64,000 nucleotides of DNA, taken from the NCBI GenBank assembly GCA_015680685.1, contig MNCI01022092.1, positions 570,212-634,211 of the forward strand, given 5' to 3'. The stretch comes from Gnetum montanum. Its lineage: Eukaryota; Streptophyta; Gnetopsida; Gnetales; Gnetaceae. Numbering within the stretch: position 1 is the stretch's first letter; the number at the start of each line of letters is the position of its first letter. Below are positions 13,116 through 24,679 of this stretch, piece after piece. Both the position numbers and the translations under genes were made by a program. The notes below the pieces were generated by a model. The model did no database searches and was not told the DNA's origin. It saw only the letters and a program-made list of their open reading frames with translations.

Positions 13116-13132
13116 ATTTAGTCATGGGAGTA
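13116..13132 (+). promoter_or_regulatory. polypurine tract
   Basis: tagtcatgggagta lies immediately before the LTR at 13133. The same site in the 53-63 kb element reads gtcatgggggta on the minus strand, and in the pol-less element tgtggaggta. It primes plus-strand DNA synthesis. Confidence 0.6.
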
Positions 13133-13979
13133 TGATGAGATATGATTGGTTGCATTGACTGGGCCCCATCAGCATAGTCTATTACATCAACACGGCCCCA
13201 TCAACATAGTCTATTGTGTTGATGTAGCCCCATCAATGAAGTGTCTATTTTCCTCTATAAATATATCACACCTATGTTTATGCATTTCTTTGGTCAATAG
13301 AGTAGCCGAACTCTTGCATTTTTATTCCATAATCTTATAGAATAGTCAATGAGTGCCCACAGTGTGGATCCGAGTTAATTGTATGGCATCTTATTTGAGT
13401 GGCAATGTACTTGGACACATTTCATTAATGGCAATAAGATCAAGATTAATTCTTATTCATTACAGCACTTTGAGTTAGATAAAATTTACTTTTAATGCAA
13501 TTTATATTTCATGTACTTAGTTAATATTTACATTTCCATGCATGTTAATGAATTGGCAAAATGAGTGCAACCAGTTTTGAGTGTAAACACATATTTGCTT
13601 GGTAATCCCAACAACATTATTACTTGATTTTCCCAGTAGCATAGTAGTTGGATGTGTATGACAAGTTGGGAATGGACACTCATCACCCATAGGCTAGTTT
13701 AGACATTACTTTATGTTGTTAATTAGATTAAGTAATTGATTTCTTTATTATCATTAGGAGAAGCATAAGGTCGAAACAACATCAATTATCATAGGCCTCA
13801 CTCTGGACTAAATCATACATGACAAAGCTACCACTAGTTAAGTTGGAAGATAGCGAACTGTGATCAAGGCACAACGATTTAGATGCCACAACTACTCCCA
13901 TCCATGGAATTTGACAAAATTGTGCATGAACGCTTGTAATTTATATGGTTGGGCATAGGAGGTACCTCGCCGCTCATCA
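13133..13979 (+). repeat. second LTR of the plus-strand composite
   Basis: 847 bp, TGATGAG...CTCATCA, clearly alike to 7229-8089. U3 has the same short repeats (13160-13240, C-to-T decayed), and the TATA box is ctataaatatatc at 13254-13266. It has both a polypurine tract on its left and a primer-binding site on its right, so it serves as 3' LTR of one unit and 5' LTR of the next. Confidence 0.85.
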
Positions 13980-13980
13980 T

Positions 13981-13998
13981 TGGCACCATTGCCAGGGA
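13981..13998 (+). promoter_or_regulatory. tRNA-Asp-type primer-binding site
   Basis: tggcaccattgccaggga, three transitions away from TGGCGCCGTTGCCGGGGA (complement of tRNA-Asp 3' end). It follows the LTR after one base. Confidence 0.8.
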
Positions 13999-14149
13999 TG
14001 GTGCTAGTTATCTAGATTAGTTATATCATACATGATCACTGTAAATGCATTAATGAACTGTATTTGAAAAAATACTAATTCACATACATCATACAGCAAC
14101 AATAATGTCTCTTTCACAAAAAAGTGATAATGCATTATATGAAGAGAAC

Positions 14150-15085
14150 ATTCATTAGGGAACTAACAAGATATATGTTGAAGAAAATTGGGGTGACCAA
14201 CCTTATGCAAGGATTTCATATGTTCATGATCATCCTGACAACACTCAAGGACTACATTCACCTGAGACAGAAAACCCTAGAGGAGATGAAGTAAGTCCTA
14301 GACTAGGGGAGGCCTTAAGGCCTAAGACCTTCTCAAAACTTGAAAAAGATAAATCAAGGGACTATGGGGAACACCATCGAAGCCATGGCAATCCTCCTAG
14401 TTTCTCATCTTCCTCTTCCTCTTCAACTTATAGTTCTAATGAATATGAACATAGGTATAGAGACAAAGCTCCACTATGGGGTCAAAATAAGGGTAGAAAT
14501 CAAAACTATAGGAAAAATCAATGACCTCAACATGAACAAAAATTTTCATCATGCCACATCCAATGATGATGAACCCTTGTTGGCCACTAAGAGCTTGATA
14601 TAGATCACAGAGGTAGTTAAGATACCCCATAGGCATCGAAGGGAAAGTTGCATAAAAAGGCTTGATATGAATGATATCCCTAAATTTGTGGGAGGCTATG
14701 ATGCTAATCCAAAACATCACTTACAAGCCTTCCATGATTCCTATACCTTGCAAAATATCAAAAATAAGTGGCAAAAGCTTAAGCTCTTCCCTAGGACACT
14801 AATAGATGAAGCTGAAAGTTGGTATACATCATTGGAACCAAGTTCCATCCACTAGTGGTCCACAATGGTAGAAATTTTCAATGAAAAATACCAAACCTAT
14901 AAAAGAGTTTCCAACCTTAGAAAACAAATCCAAGGGTGGAAGTAAGAAAATCATGAACCCTTGCGTGTGGCCTTGGATAAATACTATTCGCTACTACATA
15001 GATGTCCTAGCCAAGATTTCTCTCAAAAATAACAAATTTTTCACATCATAGATGGGCTTCATAATGAAACGAGGGAGACCCTTAA
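14150..15085 (+). pseudogene. gag (second copy, truncated)
   Basis: Colinear with 8230-9210: Ser-rich charged leader (14395-14440), then the gag core from 14667 (FVGGYDANPKHHLQAFHDSY and KLKLFPRTLIDEAESW), with stops at about 14853 and 14944. It ends at about 15081-15091 where minus-strand integrase-region sequence of the host element resumes. The break is within the second half of the capsid domain. Confidence 0.7.
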
Positions 15086-15091
15086 GATGAA

Positions 15092-15826
15092 GATCTAAAA
15101 TATTGAGCATGGTTTCCATCTAATGAGGCATTTGTTGGATTAGCTGACTTATGCTCATTAAAAGGTTTGACTTGTTGTATGTTGACTAGCTATTTCTTGT
15201 CTAGGCTCTTAGGCTTGTGGATCATCATGGCCCCAGAAGGAAAATTTTTAGAAATTATATAAAGTCCTTTCCACAATGTCTGGAACTTAGTTCATTGAGG
15301 TACATGTGTGGGATTCCAGTAGAGGACCCTATCTCCTGGTTGAAGTTTCACTTTTCTAATTTTAAGATCATTGTACTTTTTGTTGAATGCTTTATGCAAC
15401 TCATTGGATGATAGGGCCACCAATTGATTTTTGTCTAGCAAGTTGAGATTCATTAAATTTCTTTTTGTGCTTGACTCAAGTCAAGGTTGAGGTCACAGCT
15501 TGTTGAAAGTGTATGAAGCTTGGATTGAATAGAAAGTGTTGGTAATTTTTTGTACACAAGCTCATATGAAGAATAGCCTATAGAAAGTTTCCATGTTGAG
15601 CAGTAGGCCAAAAGGGCATCGTTGAGTTTCATGCTCTAATATTTCTTATATTTATTGATAATTCTTGTTAGAATCCTTGTGATTTCCCTATTGGTAACCT
15701 TACCTTGATCATTGGCTTGGGGGTAGTACAGTGTTGTGAGTTTATGTTCAACCCCTAGGTGTTGCATGAGCTTCTGAAAAGTAGTCCCTATAAAGTGAGT
15801 TCTATTATCATAAATTAATGCATGTG
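15092..15826 (-). pseudogene. integrase C-terminal half of the host element (part 1)
   Basis: Minus-strand Athila-like integrase. 15636-15826 contains the catalytic-core end with DNRTHF and LGVEHKLTTLYYPQAND; where AEVSN would hold the catalytic Glu this copy reads GKVTN, so the residue is lost. 15100-15600 is the integrase C-terminal and post-integrase part, colinear with 59800-60320. At 15826 the gene is cut by the inserted element and continues at 24680. Stops are present. Confidence 0.75.
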
Positions 15827-16685
15827 TGATGAGTGGTAAGGTACCCCTACACTCAATCATACGAATGTGAGCATGTACGCATGATTTGATCGAACTTCGT
15901 AGACGAACTAGTTGTGGTATCTAGATAGTTACACGTTGATCGCAATTTGTTGTCTTCCCACCTGGACTAGTATTTGCTTATCATGTATGGTTTAGTCCAA
16001 AGTGAGGTGTATGATATGATTTCTAACACTAGGCTACTCCTAGAGACAATGGAAAATAATCTTGATGAAACTAATAAGCAATAGGAAACAAAGTCTAGCT
16101 AGCCTAAGTGTGATGAGCATCCATCCTTAATCATCTGTACGCATCTTGGACCTTATGTACTACTTCTAGGATTACCAATCACACCTTACTTAAGCACTCC
16201 TAAATACGCTACTGGGTTATTAAGTAGTTACACTTTAATGTTTGTAATTGAGTCGTACTCATTCTACATTTAACAACAGGAATAGTAAATGATGGTAAAG
16301 AAATATTAACTAAGAAAATAATAAATAAAAATAACAATTAAAAAATTAAAAACTAAGTGAATGTTGCAATGATGGAGTAATCTCAATTTTTATTGCCGAT
16401 CATGTGCATGTCCAAGTACGTCACACTCAAATAAAGGTTCCGTACAATTACAATCATCACACTGTAGGCATGCACCAGGGAAAGAACTGAAATGACTTAA
16501 AAATGGACAAAAATACTATACACTTGCACTTACTAACTCCCCCCATTCCTATGTGCCCAAATGTGTATTTGTAGGCTTACACAAGAATCACAATATCGTG
16601 TATTCGATATCGTTACCTAGGCTATTATATCCCGTACCTGATATCGAGGATTTGATATCGGGGCCTGGCAAAACACGATTCATCA
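15827..16685 (-). repeat. 3' LTR of the pol-less element
   Basis: 859 bp, TGATGAG...ATTCATCA. U3 GATATC cluster at 16590-16665; the TATA box is decayed (gtatttgtagg near 16565). The right flank tacctccaca is the reversed polypurine tract. A by-eye comparison with 23823-24679 suggests roughly 90% identity. Confidence 0.88.
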
Positions 16686-16869
16686 TACCTCCACAATTGA
16701 ATAACAACTTGTCCTTGAGTTAGACAAAATGAGAACGAGTTCAATTAATTACATAGTCGATAAGTATGGGATTATTTGACTAATTAGGAATTATGCATGC
16801 CATATTATGGAATTGAACAAAAATAAATTGGGACACAGACACATAATTTAAAACAAAAACAAAAGTTGT

Positions 16870-19606
16870 TGGAACTCATGTTGTTCTTGGTAGTAGTGGC
16901 TCCTCCATGGGTCTCTTCCCCTTATCTTGTGCTCCAGGTTTTGGAAATGTATGTCTCTAAAGAAGTGCCTAGAGCTTTTCTTCCTTGGTTTAGAAATCAT
17001 GTGTCATCCATGCTGATGCTCCAATGTTTAATGGAGTTGGTACCTCCCATGGGCATGGCAATTGTAGGAACATCTAATTGGCCTTGACATACCAAGCTAC
17101 AAACAGTCATCATTCCTCTTCATAGGCTCTAGCTTTATCTTTTCATTCTTGGTAGTCTGTGAGCTATCAAGCCAAATCTGCCATGACATCCTTCGGTCCT
17201 TGGTAGCTAGTTTTGACCACCTCTAATTTAGAACTTACCACTTCTAATTTCTGCAGCATTTTCTTATGTTCAGAAAATTATATTTCATACTTTTCATAGG
17301 TAGTTACTACCTACTTTTCCAATTTTGTTCTTAGATGTCCTACTTTCAACATGGACAAGTTGGCATACCATAGGTTTTCCAACTCCATGTATTCTGTAAG
17401 ATCTTGTATCTGTAGGTCCCAGCTTTTGAGTTCTACTTGGTGGGCAAATTCATAAGTATCCAATATGGCCCACCAATCAACGTTTTGAGCATTGAGTGTA
17501 TTAATGTGGGATTTGACCATATGGATTTATTTTTCTACCACTTGTTTATACATTCCCACTTGGTCTCTGAAGTGCTCCTTGAGCTTTTCATGTCGTTTGG
17601 CCTCATTTTGCTAGATGCTTATTTCAATTACCATCTTTTGACAGATTGCATGTACCTCCTCCATTGAGAGGGTTATGTTTTCTCTAGCTAAGCAATTCAT
17701 ATCCTAGTTAATCCTTATTAATTATTCTTGTAATTGCTAAAAATTTTCTTTGAGAACATTCTTTTATTTTTCTACTATGGTCAACCGAAGATTTTTGGTG
17801 GTGATCTATTTATTTTCTTCTTGCGAGGCCTTGAGTACTTTGGCATGTGCATATGTTTGAGCTTGTGCCTTAGAAGCATCCCAATCGACCTTCTCTTTTT
17901 CTTCAGCAACTTTTTTATTTTTCTTCCAATAATTTATTCAGTTGCTCTTTCTAGAAAGATTCTAGCTAGTCTACAAGGATGAATTTGGATGGCTCCTAGT
18001 GTGTAGCTTGTAGGGTGATAAGCTTTTCTTGGAGTCTTTCTAACTCCTCCTCTGCATGCTCGGCCCTGACCTTTTCCATGAACAGCTTTCCTTTTATGAA
18101 GATAAGGTCTGATTTAGTTACTGTGACATCTTGAGGGATGTCAAACAGGGACGTCATCACATGTCCTGTCTACAGCAACCGATCTAGAACATCCTCATGC
18201 TCTGTAGGAGTCATTGAGGGATCGGCCAAAGTTTGAGCATCACGTGCTCCTATAAAATATATCGATGGCACAACAGGGACATTAAATGATTCTTTTATGT
18301 GGTCCATGACCACTTCTACTACTCCCGATGCATCTTCGTGCTACATGACCACTATTGTAGTGCCTTCACCAGTTTCTAATTACACCTAAAAAGATGTAGC
18401 ATTCCCAGAGATCTATTGTGACCAGTGTGATTTCCCTTCTCCTATTTGGATAGATACCTCATCTCGTGCGTGATCAATTGAGATCGTGGGTTGTACAACA
18501 TCATCAATAACCCTGAAGATATTGGCCTCATCACAACTTCCCTAACTAACCATTTTAGTGATGCCCCTGAGATGACTCATCGACAGTCGATAGTCCTATG
18601 GTAGCAATGATGGTTGGTCTTGCTAGCCTATAATTTGTGTGCTAGGCCTCGCTTCTTGTTCTTTCTCAGGCTCTAATGTCTCACCATAACTTTTCCTTGG
18701 GGATGGTGGCTTTGGTAATTTAGTGAATGAAGCATTTTAGGCCTTTCTAGGGATTTCATTGGTGTACCCCAAAATTCCAGCACATCAGCATAGCTTCATG
18801 ATGAGATAGAGGAAGGGCAATGCGAACTTCCCCATCTTACATTCTTCAAACCATCTCAAAATTTCTGTAAGATATAGATGGGGTAGGTTGGCATTAACCT
18901 TTCCCATTAAGATGGCACTTCCTCTAGCTGCATATGTGAAAATTTTGTTTAAACCTTTTGTTGGAAAAATATGATATCTACTGATTTTGAAGTAGATTCT
19001 CTCTTCAAGTTTCAGCTCTCCATATGCTTTGTCTTCCTTGTCGTACACCCTTTTCAACCATATCTTCCATGCATCAACATCAGAACGAGTGGACAAGTGA
19101 CCAACTTTTGGCCCTGTATTTGGAAGATTTAGAACTTCCAAAATGGCTTTGTCAAAGAAACCAACAGAAATACCACCAATATCAATAGTGGTGGCTTCTT
19201 CTTTTTTGTGCCAAAATTGGTACGTCTCTCCCAGGTACCAATCACCACTTTTAGAGAGAATAGGCCATAATGGAGATCCTTTAAGTTGGTCCTTGACTAC
19301 TTCGGGAGCAATCTCAGTGAAAGGTTAAAAGTTGAGTTCTACAATCACAACTGCTAACGTGGACCTTTCATGAATTGCCTAAACACATTCTAGAGAAAAC
19401 GTGAGATGTTGTCCTTGTTCAGGTGCTCTGCTGTCTCCTCCCTCAGCATGTCCTGATTACATAGTAACAGGAGGTTCCTGATGGATGCTAAATGATTGTG
19501 CCTCCTATTCTATACATTTCTCAAGAGACACCTGGTCTTTGCCTCTCCTTAGCCATTTGGATGCACCCTGAGAGGGTCCTCCTTGTTATCCTCTTTTAGG
19601 GACCAT
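16870..19606 (-). pseudogene. accessory ORF between pol position and 3' LTR (pol-less element)
   Basis: A decayed protein of about 900 codons in the place where Athila elements keep an extra (env-like) ORF. The start is an ATG at 19606-19604 just after gtgattgcag, a good splice acceptor. The N-terminal half (18785-19141) has DVDAWKIWLKRVYDKEDKAY and a segment resembling the 'putative plant transposon protein' domain found in such ORFs (compare 56678-57295). The C-terminal half is Glu/Lys/Leu-rich and coiled-coil-like; 17311-17520 (DLTEYMELENLWYANLSMLK) aligns with 55179-55412 (EEMIEYMKLANLCYANLAML) of the other element. Multiple stops and shifts. Function is unknown; no membrane segment is obvious. 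Confidence 0.65.
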
Positions 19607-20112
19607 CTGCAATCACATGGAACCATCTATTAGTAAGGCTATTTTCAAAATTTGATTTATACCTTACTTCCTACCTTAATAAATTCATTTCTTGTCTAGT
19701 TTAATTTAGAGTTAGAAAATTTTACAAAAGTTTCCCCTAAAAGTTTTGATATTGGACCCAATTTTGATTAGGTGACTCCAAAAAATAATTTCCATGGTCT
19801 AGGTGAAGAGATAAAATTAATTTGGCAAATAGTTTTAACATTTTTAAGGTCATTTACCCTTTATGATATCCTTTGAGAAACAATAAATTTTGAAAAATCT
19901 ATGCGCAACTTGGAGCGTCCCCTTCCCCCACGACTAAGTCAAACACTCCGGGTTTAGACAAGTTTAATTGAAATGAGAATCAAAGCATTAATAAGCAAGA
20001 TATGGAAGTTGGAGTGATAGGTGCTTAGAGCATCAGAATTTGTGGAAGAAAATTTTAACAACTCCCCTTGTGTGAGCAATGAAAAATGACATTAATGTGC
20101 ATGGTGGGGTCC

Positions 20113-20220
20113 CTATATATAGTTTCTATAGATGTGATATCACGTACCCAATAGCATGGACCCGATATCCTGTCAGACCCGATATCGGGTACCCAATATC
20201 GTGTAGGACCTAATATTGTG
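20113..20220 (-). promoter_or_regulatory. internal promoter-like block: TATA box plus GATATC palindromes
   Basis: On the minus strand a cluster of GATATC units (tgtgatatcacg at 20133-20144, cccgatatcc at 20160, cccgatatcgggtacccaat at 20179, aatatcgtg) is followed 12 bp later by ctatatatag (20113-20122). The LTR of the same element has the same motif followed about 17 bp later by its TATA box (24562-24569). The accessory ORF starts about 500 bp downstream. The layout suggests a separate promoter for that ORF. Confidence 0.55.
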
Positions 20221-21000
20221 TCCTTTGGAAAATAGGGTATTTGAAAAAAATTGATGAACTTTTGAATTTCCAAGGTGAAAAATGAAGGATTTAGGGTTAA
20301 TTTGAAAGGTTTAGGGTAACATCAAAGAGACCTAAAGGTACCAAAAGTGTAATGAAGTGGAATCTGGCAATGAAATTCATGAATAGGATGAGGAAAAAGA
20401 ACATGTTATGGTGCATAGGCACGTTGGAGTTTAAAATGATGATAAAGGAAAATATTATTATAGCAATGCAATACTTGGAGGGTAAAAATGTTGTGAGGAT
20501 GATGTGCAATGAGTGCAAATTACAAAAATTATGCAAGTGGGTCCACCCCAAAGTAGGTTTTTACCTATCATGCCCTTATGTAACCACACCTAGAAATGTC
20601 CATAGGAACTAAAAGGGTTAAATGTAATATGTACCAATGCAAAAAAACACACACATATGTAAATACCATCATGATGAGGTATGAGTTTGATGCTACACAA
20701 GACACGAGTCAAAAATTCATGAACAGCAAGATGAGACAAATTGTAGAAGAGATTGCAAAGATTGAGACATGAGGTAACTAACCCAAGGCACAATGAATCT
20801 TAAGTGTAGGGCGTGATTAATGTGTCATTAGCCCATCACTCTAAAATCAAGACCAAGTTCATTGCTCTGATCAGTGACATCACATTGTTTCATCCAATGA
20901 TGGACAACCATAAGAACACCACGACAGCAAGGCATATGATCACTTGGCATTTTGTCCAAGGGAGGAGTGATTTGGAATTTCTCTGTGGCCCATTTTTTCT

Positions 21001-21043
21001 TGATCTTTTCTTTCTTTCTTTCTTTCTTTCTTTTTCTTTCTAG
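21001..21043. repeat. CTTT microsatellite
   Basis: About nine tetranucleotide ttctt/ctttc units in the spacer of the pol-less element. Confidence 0.9.
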
Positions 21044-21649
21044 CTACTTTGGCACTTTTTCCTTTCCAATAGTGAACTAGAGAAGTCACCAACCTTCAGG
21101 CATAGGTGCATGTCTTTCCAGTGGGATCCCCAAAACAGTATTGAGTTTCTTTATTGAGTGCCTTTATTACTCTTACTCCCATTTTTCGTTAGATCTCCAA
21201 GGATCTTAGTATAACCAAGCTACATGATAGCACCTACAGATGTCACCAAAAAGAATCCAAAAGTCCCCTTGATGTCACACCCTGGTCATTCCCTCTTAGT
21301 CCATCATTTTTCGCTCTAGGCATAATGAGCATAAAATTACTTTTAAGTTTTAATGATGTCAAGAATATCATCATTCCTAGAGTAGAACCTCTTATTAATA
21401 GAATAGGTGGGTGGATCTTGTGGGCTCACTGTCCAAATAATTAGTCACCTGAGACTTAATAGCATAGAACAACACCTCAACCAATGAGTCACATGAGTGT
21501 TTTATTTATAGATGAGATTACCCATAAAAAGATAAAAAGATGAAACAATAAATAAAAAGATAAAACAACAAATTAAAAGATGAAAAACTGGAAAACAAAA
21601 AAAAAAATTAAATTGAAGAAAAGAAAAAAAAATTATTAATTCTGCTTGT

Positions 21650-23480
21650 TAGAATGAAGGATATCCCCCATAACTAAACTTTTGATCATGGCAAGAATTA
21701 ATAAATGGAAGGTTTGGATTCATGCATTTTGGAAATATTGGGAACCAATCATATCCAAACCATTGGGTGTCTTTTGATGTGGTGGTTGGAATGTAACCAA
21801 ATTGGGGTTCACAGACTTGATTAACTTTGACATAGCAGGGCAAGTTATAAGATGTGGTTAATTGATAAGGAGTTTACCCACTATGGCACCTATGACCATA
21901 AGATGGTATGCAAGGATCAATATGTCTTCCTATGTGGTTATATTCATTAGGCCACATGGTAGTTGGAGTATTGATTGGTGGCCCTGATAAGGTAATAGGA
22001 GGCATTAAGTTTGAGGCGAAAGATGCACCACAGTGTTGAACTTGTGCTAAGTTGGAGGATGTAGTGGTTTAGAAACTATGCTATCTCTTTCTACGGTCAT
22101 GCCTAAAGAAAGGACACTTTCAACATTGTGGAGGATTCCCACTATGGTTGATAGTAGCAGCACAAGTAATATTTGTGGGTTGGTGCTATGGTGAAAAACC
22201 TTCTAGCACAACCAATGGCAATGTAGAAGAAGGTGAAGGGTGAGAATATTGAGGGTGAGGAGAAGTGCAAGGAACATGAGGTGGTGATCTTGTGAGAGAG
22301 GACATGGGTTGATAGTATTTAGGAGAATGATAAAAATGTGGTGAGATAGAGGATGTTGATCCAATTGGGGAAATAGAATGCTGAACCTGATAAGTGATTG
22401 GGTTTGGATGGTATGAAGGGTGTGACCAGTTTGAGGGTGGCCTTCCCCACGACTGGGATTTTTTCCACTATAATTGAACGTGGTATTTTTGTATGAATCC
22501 TAGATGTAACATTCCTCTCCAATGCTCATGTAAATGTGACAAGATTGGGCATTAACCTTTGGGGTGATCGTATAGGAAAATGTTACATTGATACATATGA
22601 TTAGTAGTTGAGTTCTTATCCTTATTCTCTTCAACCCTTCTTTCTGATTATCTAGTGGTGTTATGTCCTGTTTCTTAGTTCATCAGGGTCCTACCTCTAC
22701 TAGTGTTGGCATATTCTCCACATCTTTCATGTATCCATTCCATCATCTTATTGATCTTTGCCTCAATTTCATCTAGTGATTGTAGTATTGGCAAAGATGA
22801 TTCCATCTCCTTAAGGTGAGTTGATTTCTCCTCTTCATGATCATGGACCTTTGCTAATTCGATATTTTGGTCCTGTTGAGAGCTTTCAACATTCTCCCAT
22901 TTAGCATTTATCCTTCTTCTTTTGCTACCCACTTAATAAGCTCTTGAAATTTTTGGGTTCGTAGCTCATAGAGTTGACCTCGGGCATACATCCCTAGGGT
23001 CTCCCTTGTTTCATTACAGAGCCCATTCATGATGTGGTACATTAGTCTTTCCTCGGAGAATCCATGGCATGGGCAATTGTTTAACAACGAATAGTATCTT
23101 TCTAAGGCCATGTCCAAGGGTTCATGTTGCCCTTGTTTCCATTCTTGGATTCTTCCTCTCAAGTCTGACACTCTTGCATAGGTTTGATATCTTTCATTAA
23201 ATAATTCTACCATTGTTGGCCAACGTCAAATTAATTTTGGTCTTAAGGACCTATACCATAATTTTGCTTGGCCAACGAGTGTCATGGGAAAGAGCTTAAG
23301 TTTTTTCCACCCATTATCAATATTGTTCCATACACATGCATCATGGAAGGCTTGTAAATGATGTTGCAGATCTAAATCATAGCCTCCTAAAAACTTGGAA
23401 TTTTTTTTTAAATCAAGCCTTGGTAGACGACTTTCCTTACAATGTTTGCGAGAGATTCAAATAGCCTCTTTTATCTGCAT
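21650..23480 (-). pseudogene. gag of the pol-less element
   Basis: Minus-strand gag. The capsid core at 22908-23300 reads VELFNERYQTYARVSDLRGR, then MALERYYSLLNNCP and a C-terminal NETRETLGMYARGQLYELRT; preceding KLKLFPMTL lies near 23300. 22675-22932 is a charged helical segment, and 21650-22320 the Pro/Tyr/Gln-rich linker with a Cys-x2-CPFFRH segment near 22110 that may be a degenerate zinc knuckle. It is colinear with the plus-strand gag at 8300-10250. A few stops and shifts only, so it is better preserved than most genes here. Confidence 0.75.
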
Positions 23481-23800
23481 TAGGCCCTTAGTGGCTATCA
23501 AGGATTCATTATCACTAGGTAGGTTATGAATTTATGAGTTGAAATGATGTTGTCTTCATTTATGTACATAGGAGACCCCTGCATAAGATTGAGTACTCCA
23601 AACTTCATCTTCATCATAATATAATTCATTGGTTCTCCAATGAATTACCTTACTAGTTGGTACATTATCATAGTCTTGTGAGAGAGAAATTGTTGTGAAT
23701 TTGTGTGTGACTTATTTGCAATTACTTCTTTCTGAAAGATATATCGTCAAGGCATCGTTACAACAATCTTGGATGATGCAACTAATCTAAATAACTAGCA

Positions 23801-23822
23801 CCGTCCCCAACAATGGTGCCAA
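23801..23822 (-). promoter_or_regulatory. tRNA-Asp-type primer-binding site
   Basis: On the minus strand tggcaccattgttggggacg follows the 5' LTR; it matches the complement of the tRNA-Asp 3' end apart from a few transitions. Confidence 0.8.
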
Positions 23823-24679
23823 TGATGAGTGGCAAGGTCCCCCTACACTCAACCATACAAATACGAGCATGTACGCCTGATCCAGTCGAACTCTGTAGAT
23901 GGACTAGCTATGGAATCTAGATAGTTACACATTGATCGCAGTTCGCTATCTTCCCACCTAGACTAGTATTCACTTATCATGTATGGTTTAGTCCAAAGTG
24001 AGGTGTATGATATGATTTCTAACACTAGGCTACTCCTAGAGACAATTGAAAATAATCTTGATTAAACTAATAAGCAATAGGAAATGAATTCTAGCTAGCC
24101 TAAGTGCGATGAGCATCCATCCTTAATCATCCGTACACATCTTCAACCTCATGTACTACTTCTGGGATTACCAAGCGCACATTACTTAAGCACTCCTAAA
24201 TATATTACTGGGTTACAAAGTAGTTACACTTCAATGTTTGTGATTAAGTCATACACATTCCACATTTGACAATAGGAATAGTAAATGACAGTAAAGAAAT
24301 ATTAACTAAGAAAACAATAAATAACAATAATGATTAAACAATTAAAAACTAAGTGAATGTTGTAATGATGGAGTAATCTTGATCTTTATTGTCCATCATG
24401 TATGTGTCCAAGTACATCACACTCGAATAAAGGTTTCATACATTTACAATCATCACACTGTAGGCATGCACTGGGGAAAGAACTAAAATGAATTAAAAAT
24501 GGACAAAAGGACTCTACACTTCCACTTACTGAATCCCCCCATTCCTGTGTGTCCAAATGTGTATTTATAGGCTTACACACAAATCACGATATTGTGTATT
24601 CGATATTGATACCCAGGCTGCAATATCATACCCAATATTGAGGATTTGATATCGGGGCTTGGCAAAACATTATTCATCA
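23823..24679 (-). repeat. 5' LTR of the pol-less element
   Basis: 857 bp, TGATGAG...ATTCATCA. U3 GATATC/GATATT cluster at 24585-24660; TATA box gtatttatagg at 24561-24571 (minus); polyadenylation signal AATAAA on the minus strand within gatctttattg near 24400. Confidence 0.88.

Larger units (their letters stand above)
7229..15085 (+). mobile_element. plus-strand composite: LTR - internal - LTR - internal fragment
   Basis: Two same-sense LTRs (7229-8089 and 13133-13979) are each followed by a tRNA-Asp-type primer-binding site, a leader and the same gag. The first internal region (8090-13132) ends in a polypurine tract; the second stops inside gag at about 15085. This is what remains of a tandem pair sharing one LTR, or of LTR-LTR recombination. 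No pol is present in either unit. It interrupts the 3' region of the minus-strand host element (7228 continues near 15092) with loss of roughly 500 bp of host, judged by comparison with 59280-59800. No target duplication is seen because the right end is not an LTR. Confidence 0.75.
19607..21640 (-). other. spacer of the pol-less element
   Basis: Noncoding by eye. It matches spacers at 5900-7228, 11640-12600 and 57700-59300. It holds the promoter-like block (20113-20220), a presumed 5' leader ending in a splice acceptor (19607-19616), a CTTT microsatellite (21001-21043) and a purine-rich tract (21480-21640). Confidence 0.6.
15827..24679 (-). mobile_element. pol-less Athila-type retrotransposon (gag plus accessory ORF)
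   Basis: 8.85 kb, LTRs 15827-16685 and 23823-24679, target duplication atgtg (15822-15826) / acgtg (24680-24684). Order on the minus strand: 5' LTR, tRNA-Asp-type primer site, gag (23480 to about 21650), spacer with an internal promoter-like block (20113-20220), accessory ORF (19606 to about 16870), polypurine tract, 3' LTR. There is no protease, reverse transcriptase, RNase H or integrase between gag and the spacer. It is therefore a non-autonomous derivative that would depend on enzymes in trans. It sits inside the integrase gene of the older host element. Confidence 0.85.

Noticed and set aside
19120-20220. Palindrome block at 20133-20220 as part of an inserted LTR fragment
   Set aside because: The flanks lack the rest of the LTR (no TGATGAG/CTCATCA, no R/U5 sequence), and the equivalent block in the 53-63 kb element occupies the same position. 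A very short LTR conversion tract cannot be fully excluded.
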